Notes under the pieces: model-generated
The model's database searches: none
The model's input: only the letters and a program-made list of their open reading frames with translations
Told to the model about the DNA's origin: nothing
Program-made: the position numbers and the translations under genes
In this document: piece by piece, positions 41,540 to 49,253 of the stretch
How the letters are laid out: every line of letters begins with the position of its first letter
How positions within the stretch are numbered: position 1 is the stretch's first letter
Assembly (NCBI GenBank): GCA_964564415.1
Contig: CAZMAV010000009.1
Location: 62,001 to 126,000 of the forward strand
DNA length: 64,000 nt
Origin: JALEFZ01 sp964564415
Lineage (GTDB): Bacteria > Bacteroidota > Bacteroidia > J057
Direction: 5' to 3'

Positions 41540-43072
41540 ATGAAAACACGAGTACAAGCCCCATTATTTCCCCCGTTTCTAATGCTGGGCGGGGGAATTT
41601 TTCTTTCTATCCATTCTCCTCCTTTCATTCCCATTGTTACCCTGGGAATTTTTCTCCTTCTCCTGGTATTTTATAAGTGGAAAGGTCCTGCTCATTTGCT
41701 TTTCAAAGAGCGGGTAAGGCAACTATTGACGGCTTGTTGCTTTGTAGGTCTGGGAATATCTGCAGCTCAGATTGAGAAGCTTCATCCTCATGAGGAAGAA
41801 TTGGAATGTATCAACTGTCAAAAAGTCGAATGCCAGGCCAGCCTCATCGCTCCCGTCAAGTCCAATGATTTTGGGCGAAAGGTAATGGTAGACATTGAGG
41901 CCTGCTACTACGGGACAAAATGGCATCCCATGGAAGGCAAAGTGATGCTGTATTTGCCAAAAAGTGATAGCCAGGTGTATAAAAAATATGATCAGGTCCA
42001 GTTTAAAGGCTATTTGACCACCCTCAACACTCCCTATCCTTCCTATTTAAAATACCTACAAAGCCAGGGAATCTTCCATGCATCCTATGGGGATGAGGTA
42101 AAGAAAATAGGGCGGAAGCAGGGCATTGCACTCCTGGCCTACGACATTCAGCAGGCCATGGCTGCACAGGTCGATAAGCTATTTTCTGATACAGAAAAAG
42201 CCGGATTGATGAAGGCCATGATGCTGGGAGAGCGGTCCGACCTCGACAGGGAGACCAGGGATAATTTTGCCCAGGCCGGTATCAGCCATGTACTGGCAAT
42301 ATCGGGCATGCACATCGGAATCATTTTTCTAATCCTGGATAAGGTGCTTTTTTTCTTTTCCTACCTCCCTCGGGGTTATCAGGTTAAGCAGTTGGTGATC
42401 TTACTTCTGTTGTTGGGATTTATGCTCCTGACGGGGGGGAGTCCGGCTGTGGTCAGGGCGACCCTAATGTTTGCCGCCATTCTCGTCAGCAAAATGAGTT
42501 ACCAGCGCTATCAAAGCCTTAACATCGTATCCTTGACCGGCATTGTCCAACTTCTGCTGGAGCCTTCTTTGGCGATGAACCTGGGTTTTCAATTGTCATA
42601 TGCTGCGGTGCTGAGCCTGGTAATCCTCTATCCCCACTGGGAAAAGCATTTTGGGACAGGCGTAGGATGGAAGGATGCCCTAAGTGGCTGGATTGGTGTC
42701 AGTCTAATCGCAACCCTGGCTACCACACCCTTGATTGTACTTACTTTTCATCAGTTTCCTACCTATTTTCTTCTCAGCAACATCCTGGTTAGCCTACCTG
42801 TGAGTCTTATGATCTGGTTGGGTTTCCTAACGGTCATCCTGGCCTTTGTTTCTCCCATAAATGCCTTGCTGGCCTGGGCCTCTGGCTGGGTCATGGACCT
42901 CCTTCTTTTTATCATAAAATGGATCAATGAACTGCCACATGGCCTCCTTCATGCAGAAGCTGACCTATGGAGGGGGGCTTTATTCCTCTTTGTCGAACTG
43001 CTTTTGGCGGGGCTTATTTTGTATTTACTTAAGGCTAAGCTGAGCCTAATCCCTTTGAGGCGGCAGGCATAG
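41540..43072 (+). CDS. comEC: ComEC/Rec2 family DNA-uptake channel protein
   Basis: The 510-residue membrane protein has an N-terminal DUF4131-type region (two helices, then an OB-like periplasmic part with 'CQASLIAPVKSNDFGRKVMV') and the competence channel domain with the family motif 'HVLAISGMHIGIIF' and 'LLTGGSPAVVRATLM'. It lacks the C-terminal metallo-beta-lactamase-like nuclease domain found in longer members. It transports single-stranded DNA into the cytoplasm during natural transformation. Its last 27 bases overlap the end of the convergent GH88 gene. Confidence 0.9.
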   Translation: MKTRVQAPLFPPFLMLGGGIFLSIHSPPFIPIVTLGIFLLLLVFYKWKGPAHLLFKERVRQLLTACCFVGLGISAAQIEKLHPHEEELECINCQKVECQASLIAPVKSNDFGRKVMVDIEACYYGTKWHPMEGKVMLYLPKSDSQVYKKYDQVQFKGYLTTLNTPYPSYLKYLQSQGIFHASYGDEVKKIGRKQGIALLAYDIQQAMAAQVDKLFSDTEKAGLMKAMMLGERSDLDRETRDNFAQAGISHVLAISGMHIGIIFLILDKVLFFFSYLPRGYQVKQLVILLLLLGFMLLTGGSPAVVRATLMFAAILVSKMSYQRYQSLNIVSLTGIVQLLLEPSLAMNLGFQLSYAAVLSLVILYPHWEKHFGTGVGWKDALSGWIGVSLIATLATTPLIVLTFHQFPTYFLLSNILVSLPVSLMIWLGFLTVILAFVSPINALLAWASGWVMDLLLFIIKWINELPHGLLHAEADLWRGALFLFVELLLAGLILYLLKAKLSLIPLRRQA

Positions 43073-44287
43073 GTAAGCACTGGCGACCTCGTATCTGTCC
43101 AGGGCTTCCAGGAAGTAGTAGTCAGCCATGGTCTGAGGAGCGTCAATATCGATGCCATCGGGTTTGGAGAGGGTAGAGTGATCCAAAATAAAGGGATGTT
43201 GCCCGGCTCCAACATACTGGGGATGGCTAAGGCTCTGCAGGATTTTATGGGCATGGCTAAAATAAGGATGGGCGAGGGTAGGAGGAAGGTGCAAGCAAAG
43301 ATCAAGGAGAGCTGAAGCCGTGACAGCCGCTGCAGAGGCATCGCGGGGTTCCTGGGGCAGGGGAGGAGCTTCAAAATCCCAGTAAGGAATGCCATCCGAG
43401 GGCACCTGAGCAATCCAGGTATCTGCGAGGCAGTGGGCGGCTTCCAGCCAGCGTAAATCTCGGTAATAGGAGTAAAGCCGACTGTAACCGTAGATGGCCC
43501 AGGCCTGTCCCCGCGTCCAGGCTCCTGCCCCCTGACCGGGAAGGATGGAGATCAGGTCCCCATTGGAAGGGTCAAAAATAATCTTGTGATGGGTAAGGCA
43601 GCCTGAATCTTGCTTAATAAAGTGGCGAAGGGTAAAGTCCGCATGGGTCCGAACTATATTTTCAAAATTACCCGAGGGAAGTCTTACATCGGCCCAGGAG
43701 AGTAGCTCTAGGTTGATCAGGTTGTCGATGATGACCGCAAAATGTTGATCCTCTTTGCTGTCGAGGCTTTTGATGGCTCCGACCTCAGGGGAGAACCGGG
43801 TGGACAAAGTCCTGGCGGCCTGTATCAGGTATGTACGGTAGCGAGGGTCTCCGGTAGCCTGAAAAGCCTTTTGAAAGCTGCAAAATAACATGAATCCCAG
43901 GTCGTGGGTGTTGAAATTGCCTACCTGAGAAGCAAGCATGGGAGTAAATCTTTCGGCTTCATATTTCCAGGTAGAATCTCCGCTTTGAAGATAAGCCCAC
44001 CAGAGGTTTCCTACATAAAAGCCCACCGTCCAAACATGGGCAGGATCTGAAATAATGCTTTTCTTTTTGGCATTCCAGCTTCTCACCGAACGGGTAGAAT
44101 CTCGGTGCAGGACTACCATGTTTTGGAGCCTGTCCAGGGATATGCTGCGAAGGCTGTCCAGGGGGAGGGGGCGTTCTAATCCTGGAGGATGAAGGGTGGG
44201 AAGGCTGGAAAGGGAGGTAGACTCGCAGCCTAAAAAGGACAGTAGGAGTAGGAAAAAAAGCCAGGATGTCATTTGGAATCCAGCCAT
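43046..44287 (-). CDS. GH88 unsaturated glucuronyl hydrolase, lipoprotein
   Basis: The protein starts with a lipoprotein signal ('WLFFLLLLSFLGC'); a second ATG at 44272 is also possible. Its alpha/alpha-barrel carries 'FNTHDLGFMLF' and 'IDNLINLELLSWA', which contain the two catalytic Asp of GH88, and later 'TRGQAWAIYGYSRL' and 'EPRDASAAAVTASALL'. GH88 enzymes hydrate the 4,5-unsaturated uronic acid left by polysaccharide lyases on chondroitin, heparin or ulvan-type oligosaccharides. No lyase gene is in the window. The 3' end overlaps ComEC by 27 bp on the other strand. Confidence 0.88.
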   Translation of the reverse strand: MAGFQMTSWLFFLLLLSFLGCESTSLSSLPTLHPPGLERPLPLDSLRSISLDRLQNMVVLHRDSTRSVRSWNAKKKSIISDPAHVWTVGFYVGNLWWAYLQSGDSTWKYEAERFTPMLASQVGNFNTHDLGFMLFCSFQKAFQATGDPRYRTYLIQAARTLSTRFSPEVGAIKSLDSKEDQHFAVIIDNLINLELLSWADVRLPSGNFENIVRTHADFTLRHFIKQDSGCLTHHKIIFDPSNGDLISILPGQGAGAWTRGQAWAIYGYSRLYSYYRDLRWLEAAHCLADTWIAQVPSDGIPYWDFEAPPLPQEPRDASAAAVTASALLDLCLHLPPTLAHPYFSHAHKILQSLSHPQYVGAGQHPFILDHSTLSKPDGIDIDAPQTMADYYFLEALDRYEVASAYLCLPPQRD

Positions 44288-44503
44288 AATTTTTACCCGT
44301 ATTATTTTTTTGTTATAGAAATGAAAAAAGAGGAAAAAGTCGGTTGAAAAAAAGTTAAGAGGGTGTTAAGCGAATATGGTTTTTTGTCTAAAACTTCCAT
44401 TTTAAGGGTCAAAAGTCGTGCTAAACATAAGGGCAATCCCTATAATTTCTATCTTTATAGAGAAAAGGAAAAGTACCTGCTATCGTCCTATTTCCCAAAT
44501 GCT

Positions 44504-45211
44504 ATGACCAAAGAGCAAGACATCATCACTAAACCTGCCAAGATTTTAATTGTAGATGACGAAGCTGATATTCTGGACTTACTGGAATATAATTTTAAGC
44601 AGGAAGGATACGCGGTCATCAGGGCGATGGATGGGGAAGAAGCCCTGAGGATAGCTGCAGCTGAACAGCCCGATTTGATTATCCTGGATATTATGATGCC
44701 CAAGATGGACGGGGTCTCCACCTGTCTGGCTTTGCGATCAACTTCAGGTCTAAAAGATGCAGTCATCGTTTTTTTGACAGCCAGGGCCGAGGAATACTCC
44801 GAGGTGGCGGGCTTTGAGGCAGGAGCTGACGATTATATCTACAAACCAATCAAGCCACGGGTGTTGAAGAGCCGTATCAAGGCCATGCTTCGCCGCCATC
44901 ATGTACGCCCACAAAAGGACCCCAATACGATACTTATTCACGACCTGGAGATCATCAAGGATGAATATGTGGTCCGAAAGGCCTCGGGTGAGATGATTTC
45001 CCTGCCGCGCAAAGAATTCGAACTGTTTTACTACCTGGCTTCTAGGCCGGGAAAAGTCTTCAGCCGAGAAGATCTTTTGGTACGAATTTGGGATAATGTA
45101 CACGTGACCGACAGGACCGTGGACGTTCATGTGAGAAAGCTTCGCGAAAAAATCGGCATCAAATACATCGTAACCGTTAAAGGTGTAGGATATAAGTATC
45201 TGCCTGAATGA
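44504..45211 (+). CDS. OmpR-family response regulator
   Basis: The ATG at 44504 ('MTKEQDIITKPAKILIVDDE') is the correct start by comparison with the family; the frame extends upstream without reason. The receiver domain has the acidic pair in 'IVDDE', phosphoacceptor Asp62 in 'IILDIMMPKMDG' and a conserved Lys in 'YIYKPIKP'. The C-terminal winged helix reads 'LPRKEFELFYYLASRPGKVF' and 'DRTVDVHVRKLREKI'. It is PhoB-like. No histidine kinase is adjacent, and a receiver-only protein is encoded just downstream, so the signalling partner is elsewhere. Confidence 0.92.
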   Translation: MTKEQDIITKPAKILIVDDEADILDLLEYNFKQEGYAVIRAMDGEEALRIAAAEQPDLIILDIMMPKMDGVSTCLALRSTSGLKDAVIVFLTARAEEYSEVAGFEAGADDYIYKPIKPRVLKSRIKAMLRRHHVRPQKDPNTILIHDLEIIKDEYVVRKASGEMISLPRKEFELFYYLASRPGKVFSREDLLVRIWDNVHVTDRTVDVHVRKLREKIGIKYIVTVKGVGYKYLPE

Positions 45212-45302
45212 TATTATAATGCCTTAATCGAGAGTTAATTAAGGCGGTCTATCTTTAAGGAAGTTTTTCAGAGTGAAAAAAATAGCCAAACTGTACCAAG
45301 GG

Positions 45303-45704
45303 ATGCGGGAGCCGCTGGTGGTCATTGTAGATGATGAAGAAGACTTGCTGGATTTGTACGAATACAACTTCGCCAAGAGGGGCTTTAGGGTAGCCACTTT
45401 CGAAAGGGCAGAGGCAGCATTTGACTTTATCCTGGAGGAAAAGCCGCAGATCATCCTCTGCGACTGGATGATGCCCGACATGGACGGACTGGAATTTTGT
45501 CGGAAAGTCAAATCCAATATTCAACTGGCTGATATTCCCTTTCTGATGGTTACCTGCCGCACTGAAAAGTCAGCTATTCGTCAAGCCCTTGCCTCCGGTG
45601 TTTCCGACTACATTTCCAAGCCTATTGGAATGGAGGATCTCATAGAAAGGGTCAATTTTATCCTGGGCTCCGATCGCTCTACCCGCACCGGAACAGATTC
45701 TTGA
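45303..45704 (+). CDS. Receiver-domain-only response regulator
   Basis: A CheY-like receiver without output domain: 'LVVIVDDEEDLLDLYEYNF', the Asp in 'QIILCDWMMPDMDG', a Thr in 'LMVTCRTE' and Lys in 'DYISKPIG'. The ATG at 45303 is preferred over a GTG at 45273. It lies about 90 bp after the OmpR-type regulator and may sit between that protein and a kinase, as a phosphorelay or competing acceptor. Confidence 0.85.
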   Translation: MREPLVVIVDDEEDLLDLYEYNFAKRGFRVATFERAEAAFDFILEEKPQIILCDWMMPDMDGLEFCRKVKSNIQLADIPFLMVTCRTEKSAIRQALASGVSDYISKPIGMEDLIERVNFILGSDRSTRTGTDS

Positions 45705-45748
45705 TTTGCCCCAATCTTTCCTAACTTGCCTTGGCAAATTCCAGACCT

Positions 45749-46165
45749 ATGGCAGCATACATGTACACCCTCCCTTTTAGAATTCCCAATATCTATGGCG
45801 GTTTTGGTCAGGTAAAGGGACTGCTGAAGGTAGATAAAGAGAGCCTTTCCTTTGATTTTCAGTCTGAAGACGCCATCCTTGGCTTGCTGAAGTCTCAGCC
45901 CAGGGTCGAGCGCATACCGATGCGAGAGGTAGAATCCGCAGAGGTTAAAACCAGCCTTTTTTCACGCAAGTTGATCCTTCGCTTTTATAAGTTGGAGACC
46001 CTGGAAGCATTTCCACAAGTCTCTGGAGATAAGCGTGCCGGAGAACTGCAGCTTAGGGTCAAGCGGGGAGACAAAGAGAGGGCCCTTAAGATCGAATCCT
46101 ATGTAAACCTAAGAATCTCAGAGATTCGCCTGGACAGCTTTGATCAGGACGACATGTACAGCTAG
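45749..46165 (+). CDS. Unknown soluble protein, possible PH-like fold
   Basis: The ATG at 45749 ('MAAYMYTLPFRIPNIYGGFG') gives a 138-residue protein; an earlier ATG at 45731 is possible. The sequence is rich in beta-strand pattern ('KVDKESLSFDFQSEDAILGL', 'RIPMREVESAEVKTSLFSRK', 'LQLRVKRGDKERALKI') and could form a PH-like or lipid-binding fold similar to bacterial PH domains, but no signature residue supports this. No signal peptide or membrane helix. It follows the receiver protein by about 45 bp and may be cotranscribed. Confidence 0.6.
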   Translation: MAAYMYTLPFRIPNIYGGFGQVKGLLKVDKESLSFDFQSEDAILGLLKSQPRVERIPMREVESAEVKTSLFSRKLILRFYKLETLEAFPQVSGDKRAGELQLRVKRGDKERALKIESYVNLRISEIRLDSFDQDDMYS

Positions 46166-46203
46166 GATTCAACCTAAAAGCCTTGGCAAATTAAAGACTA
46201 CAA

Positions 46204-46863
46204 TCAGGCACTGGGAGTATAAAGGCTGGGAGTGAAGCGTCGGAAGTAGGCTTTAAGGCCCTCGATCAACTCTTGAGTCTTTTCATCGGAAGGACTTTGA
46301 AGGACAAAAAAACGTTCCTCTCCATACCAAATGACAAGATCGCCGCTCTCCGGAGACCACCATCGATACTGTTCGGGAAATGGATTGCCCTTGTGTGCAT
46401 ACCCTTCGAGTAGGTAGGCTCCATCCACAGAAATCCCCGTATACCTGATCTCTCGTTCATCTGCACGAACCATCATGGCTGTATCCTCATCTACCGTAAA
46501 CTGATAGTCCAGCAAAGACTGGCGATGCAGGGTATCTCCGAGATCTATGCTCATTTCGAGGGCGTAGTATTCTTTGAGTCCCCCCTCCGATTCAAAAATA
46601 TTGGTGAGGCTAAGTTGCCGAAACAGAAGGCTGTCGATCGCCAGAATTCGGTTCCACTGTTTATCAGCTTTGTCCTTATTGCCCTCTGCCTCATAGCGAT
46701 AGGTTTGCGCATAAGATTCATCCACCAAATCCACGACCTGCCTCATTTTCTTGTGTAGAAGTGTCTCAGGCTTTTCCAGACAAGGGGGATATGATGAAGG
46801 TTGGCAGGAGGGAAAAATAAGGGTAAATCCCAAACCTGCCCAAAGGAGGTATCTTTTGATCAT
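46204..46863 (-). CDS. Lipoprotein of unknown function
   Basis: A lipoprotein signal with 'LIFPSC' (Cys20) starts the 219-residue protein. The mature part is soluble, with a coiled or helical segment ('DLVDESYAQTYRYEAEGNKD') and beta-rich sequence later ('YTGISVDGAYLLEGYAHKGN', 'YRWWSPESGDLVIWYGEERF'). No family is recognised. It is a single gene, convergent with the unknown protein gene that ends at 46165. Confidence 0.6.
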   Translation of the reverse strand: MIKRYLLWAGLGFTLIFPSCQPSSYPPCLEKPETLLHKKMRQVVDLVDESYAQTYRYEAEGNKDKADKQWNRILAIDSLLFRQLSLTNIFESEGGLKEYYALEMSIDLGDTLHRQSLLDYQFTVDEDTAMMVRADEREIRYTGISVDGAYLLEGYAHKGNPFPEQYRWWSPESGDLVIWYGEERFFVLQSPSDEKTQELIEGLKAYFRRFTPSLYTPSA

Positions 46864-46977
46864 GGTTCAAATATAGGGATTAAGAGAGGGCAGACCTAAA
46901 AGTCATGAAGGGAGTGATTATGGGTACTCCCCGATTTAAAACGGCAGCGTTTTATACTTAAAGCAAATCGGCAATAA

Positions 46978-47090
46978 GGATTATCACGAATGAATGGCTA
47001 AAGCGCCGTTGGGGCTATCATAAGTAACTTGTCTTCAACTCCAAGAGCGCCATGGGTTGTATCGCAAAAAATGATTGGTATCAATTCATT
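46978..47090 (-). repeat. Dispersed intergenic repeat, copy C
   Basis: On the minus strand: ATTTTTTGCGATACAACCCA, GGCGCTCTTGGAGTTGAAGA, AGTTACTTATGATAGCC and TTTAGCCATTCATTCGTGAT. It is the most complete copy and aligns to copies A, B and D over about 110 bp. A short frame through it (ending 'ALGVEDKLLMIAP') resembles one through copy A, but no start or protein context supports translation. The rest of 46864-47479 is AT-rich and gene-free. Confidence 0.6.
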
Positions 47091-47479
47091 AATTGATAGG
47101 GATGGGGTTATTGGTTTTTTAAGGTAGTGTATCCCAAAGTATGGAGTAGGAATTTTTTTTATTTTTAGTATAAATAAATTTCGGAAATAATATAAAAATA
47201 AAGTTGTGTGATCAACAAGGGGACCCTTGAGGGGGTAAATAGGCAAAATTTGATCAAATTCATGCGTTCTTTCAAAATTTTGTGAAAGTGAGAATCTCAA
47301 TTTTATGTAACTGCCTCTGGTGAGCTTCGTAACCAAGAGAGTAGGACAAAAGTGATTTTCACTTTCAAACCTTTTTGAACTCCCCACCTTACGAATTTTT
47401 GAATTTGTGTCCTGTTTGGCCTGGAAGTCAGCCTGGCAGGATTCAATCTTAACTTTCTATCTTTTTGATACCTCTTTTT

Positions 47480-48112
47480 ATGAGGTTTATATTCTTATTT
47501 TTTACTATTCTTTCACTTCCATTATTGTCATTTGCCCAAACTCAGACCCAAAAGGGAAGCTTTATATTTGGGGGTGGTGGGGCTTTGAATGCCTCATCTT
47601 CCAACGTTAATGTAACCCAGGATGGGGAAAGTGTCAATGAGGACGGACCTCATACACTCAACCTCAACATTATCCCTGACATCGCTTACTTTTTGGCAGA
47701 TAATTTTACCTTAGGTCCGGCTGCAGATTATTCTCTTCAACGGATTTCTATCGACGATACCCGAACTACCGACGGTAATTTTTGGGCTAGGCCTATGTTA
47801 AGGGGATATTTACCCTTTGACAACAACAATGCAATCTTTCTCCACGTAGGATTAGGTTTTGGTACTTTCAACGATGACCTTATGATCGATATTGAGGTGC
47901 TGCCGTCCACGACCCACTTACTTAAGATTAGTATTGGACCGGGTCTGACACTTTTTTCCAATGGACAAGTGGGTATAGAAGTAGCTGCCCTTTATAATTT
48001 CAACCGCAGTAATGTCGCGGTCGTCGGGGATGTGATCAACACTCAAACCATCACAAACACCAATGAATTTGACGTACGCATAGGCGTGCCATGGTATTTG
48101 AATAGAAATTAG
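47480..48112 (+). CDS. Small outer-membrane beta-barrel protein
   Basis: The ATG at 47480 ('MRFIFLFFTILSLPLLSFAQ') gives a signal peptide. The roughly 190-residue mature chain alternates hydrophobic and polar residues in eight likely strands, with 'GSFIFGGGGALNASSSNVNV', 'FTLGPAADYSLQR' and 'ISIGPGLTLFSNGQVGIEVA', ending 'RIGVPWYLNRN'. It matches the OmpW/outer-membrane beta-barrel family in general character. Single gene followed after about 130 bp by a lipoprotein and CsbD gene. Confidence 0.7.
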   Translation: MRFIFLFFTILSLPLLSFAQTQTQKGSFIFGGGGALNASSSNVNVTQDGESVNEDGPHTLNLNIIPDIAYFLADNFTLGPAADYSLQRISIDDTRTTDGNFWARPMLRGYLPFDNNNAIFLHVGLGFGTFNDDLMIDIEVLPSTTHLLKISIGPGLTLFSNGQVGIEVAALYNFNRSNVAVVGDVINTQTITNTNEFDVRIGVPWYLNRN

Positions 48113-48239
48113 GGATAGTAGTTTAATATTCCCCTACCCAATAAGGGGAGCCCATGCACCCAAGGGATAAAATTTCCGACCATGTTAAACCCAAAATTTT
48201 TAGACCCGACACACTTAACATTTAACAACCAACAATCTT

Positions 48240-48692
48240 ATGTTTTATATCAAAAACCTATTAAGCTATCTACTGATTTTTTCTTTTTCATTCTTCTTTT
48301 TGACTGCCTGTCAAGAACAGCAAGAGGAAAAAGAAGAGGACCAAGTCGAAGACTTCGAAAAATTTATCGATGATGTAGAAGACCGGGTACAAAAGATGGA
48401 AAGAAATTCCAAGGAGTACACCCGCGATGCAGTCGATGAACTTCAGAACGAGATTCAGACCCAGCAGGAGAAGATCAAGGATAATTATGCCGATCTCTCT
48501 GAGGAAGGAAAAGAGGAAATGGACGAACTTTCTGCTCGTCTGGACAAGGCCACCCGAACTTTGGAAGACAGGGTAAAAGGAAGCATCCAAAAGGCCAAGA
48601 GCCAACTTGAAGAGAGCGGTGAGAAAATGAAAGAGAAAGGAGAGGAAATGATGGAGAAGATGAAAGACAGCCTCGGCTCCGAAGATGAGTAA
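48240..48692 (+). CDS. Coiled-coil lipoprotein
   Basis: Signal with lipobox 'FLTAC' (Cys24) followed by a very acidic and basic helical chain ('EEKEEDQVEDFEKFIDDVED', then 'ARLDKATRTLEDRVKGSIQK') that should form a long coiled coil similar to periplasmic apolipophorin or LEA-like stress proteins. It lies 46 bp before a CsbD gene, suggesting a common stress role. Function inferred only from this neighbour. Confidence 0.65.
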   Translation: MFYIKNLLSYLLIFSFSFFFLTACQEQQEEKEEDQVEDFEKFIDDVEDRVQKMERNSKEYTRDAVDELQNEIQTQQEKIKDNYADLSEEGKEEMDELSARLDKATRTLEDRVKGSIQKAKSQLEESGEKMKEKGEEMMEKMKDSLGSEDE

Positions 48693-48738
48693 TCTGCTTT
48701 CTCTGTTTTTAAATTAATCCAAAAGACAGAATTACAAC

Positions 48739-48930
48739 ATGGACGACTTAAGATTAAAACTCAAAGGAAACTGGAACCTCGTCAAGGGCAAGCTTAAGCA
48801 GGCTTATTCTCAACTGACTGACGAAGATCTGGTCTACGAAGAAGGCAAAGAAGACGAACTCCTAGGCAAGCTCCAGCAAAAAACAGGAGAAGCCAAAGAC
48901 AAATTGAAAAGCATGATTGACAGCTTCTAA
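48739..48930 (+). CDS. CsbD family stress protein
   Basis: The 63-residue protein has the CsbD pattern 'LKGNWNLVKGKLKQAYSQLT', 'EGKEDELLGKLQQKTGEAKD', all helical, no signal peptide. In other bacteria csbD is induced by general stress; its molecular role is not known. It probably forms an operon with the coiled-coil lipoprotein at 48240, ended by a terminator 20 bp after the stop. Confidence 0.85.
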   Translation: MDDLRLKLKGNWNLVKGKLKQAYSQLTDEDLVYEEGKEDELLGKLQQKTGEAKDKLKSMIDSF

Positions 48931-48950
48931 AGTAAATAATCACCTTCAAA

Positions 48951-48990
48951 CCAAAAGTCAGAGATCCGTTAAGGTCTTTGACTTTTTGGT
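48951..48990 (+). terminator. Terminator after csbD-like gene
   Basis: CCAAAAGTCA (48951-48960) and TGACTTTTTGG (48980-48990) pair almost perfectly with further pairing inside. The right arm overlaps the start of the adjacent MITE-like element by two bases. Confidence 0.65.
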
Positions 48991-49204
48991 TCTCTGCCAA
49001 AAATTGCGGGGATGCGATTCTGGGGTGCGACCCTTCCAGGGTCGATCTCCACGCGGTACGCGTATTACATAGGTTGAACCCCTCTGGGGTTCATAGGGCG
49101 CACAACCTCGGAGAGGTTGCACCTTGGTAGTCTAGGGAGCATTGATTTTTCGACCCTAGAAGGGTCGTACTTTCTGCTCTTCCCGCTAAAATTGTCAGAG
49201 AACC
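48989..49204. mobile_element. MITE-like element with terminal inverted repeats and four palindromes
   Basis: The ends are imperfect inverted repeats of about 24 bp: GGTTCTCTGCCAAAAATTGC on the left, and on the right (complement) GGTTCTCTGACAATTTTAGC. Inside are four short palindromes in a row: CGACCCTTCCAGGGTCG, TGAACCCCTCTGGGGTTCA, GCAACCTCTCCGAGGTTG (read on the minus strand) and CGACCCTAGAAGGGTCG. No frame fits. The layout suits a non-autonomous mobile or REP-type element placed just after a gene end. No target duplication was identified. Confidence 0.6.
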
Positions 49205-49253
49205 GACTTTTTTTTATGGAATCAGACAGATTTTCTGAACTTACTTTCCTGAT

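Noticed and set aside
46998..47387. Protein-coding reading of the dispersed repeat (similar frames in copies A and C)
   Set aside because: The similar peptides arise from the shared DNA; starts differ, copies B and D break the frame, and no protein family is matched.
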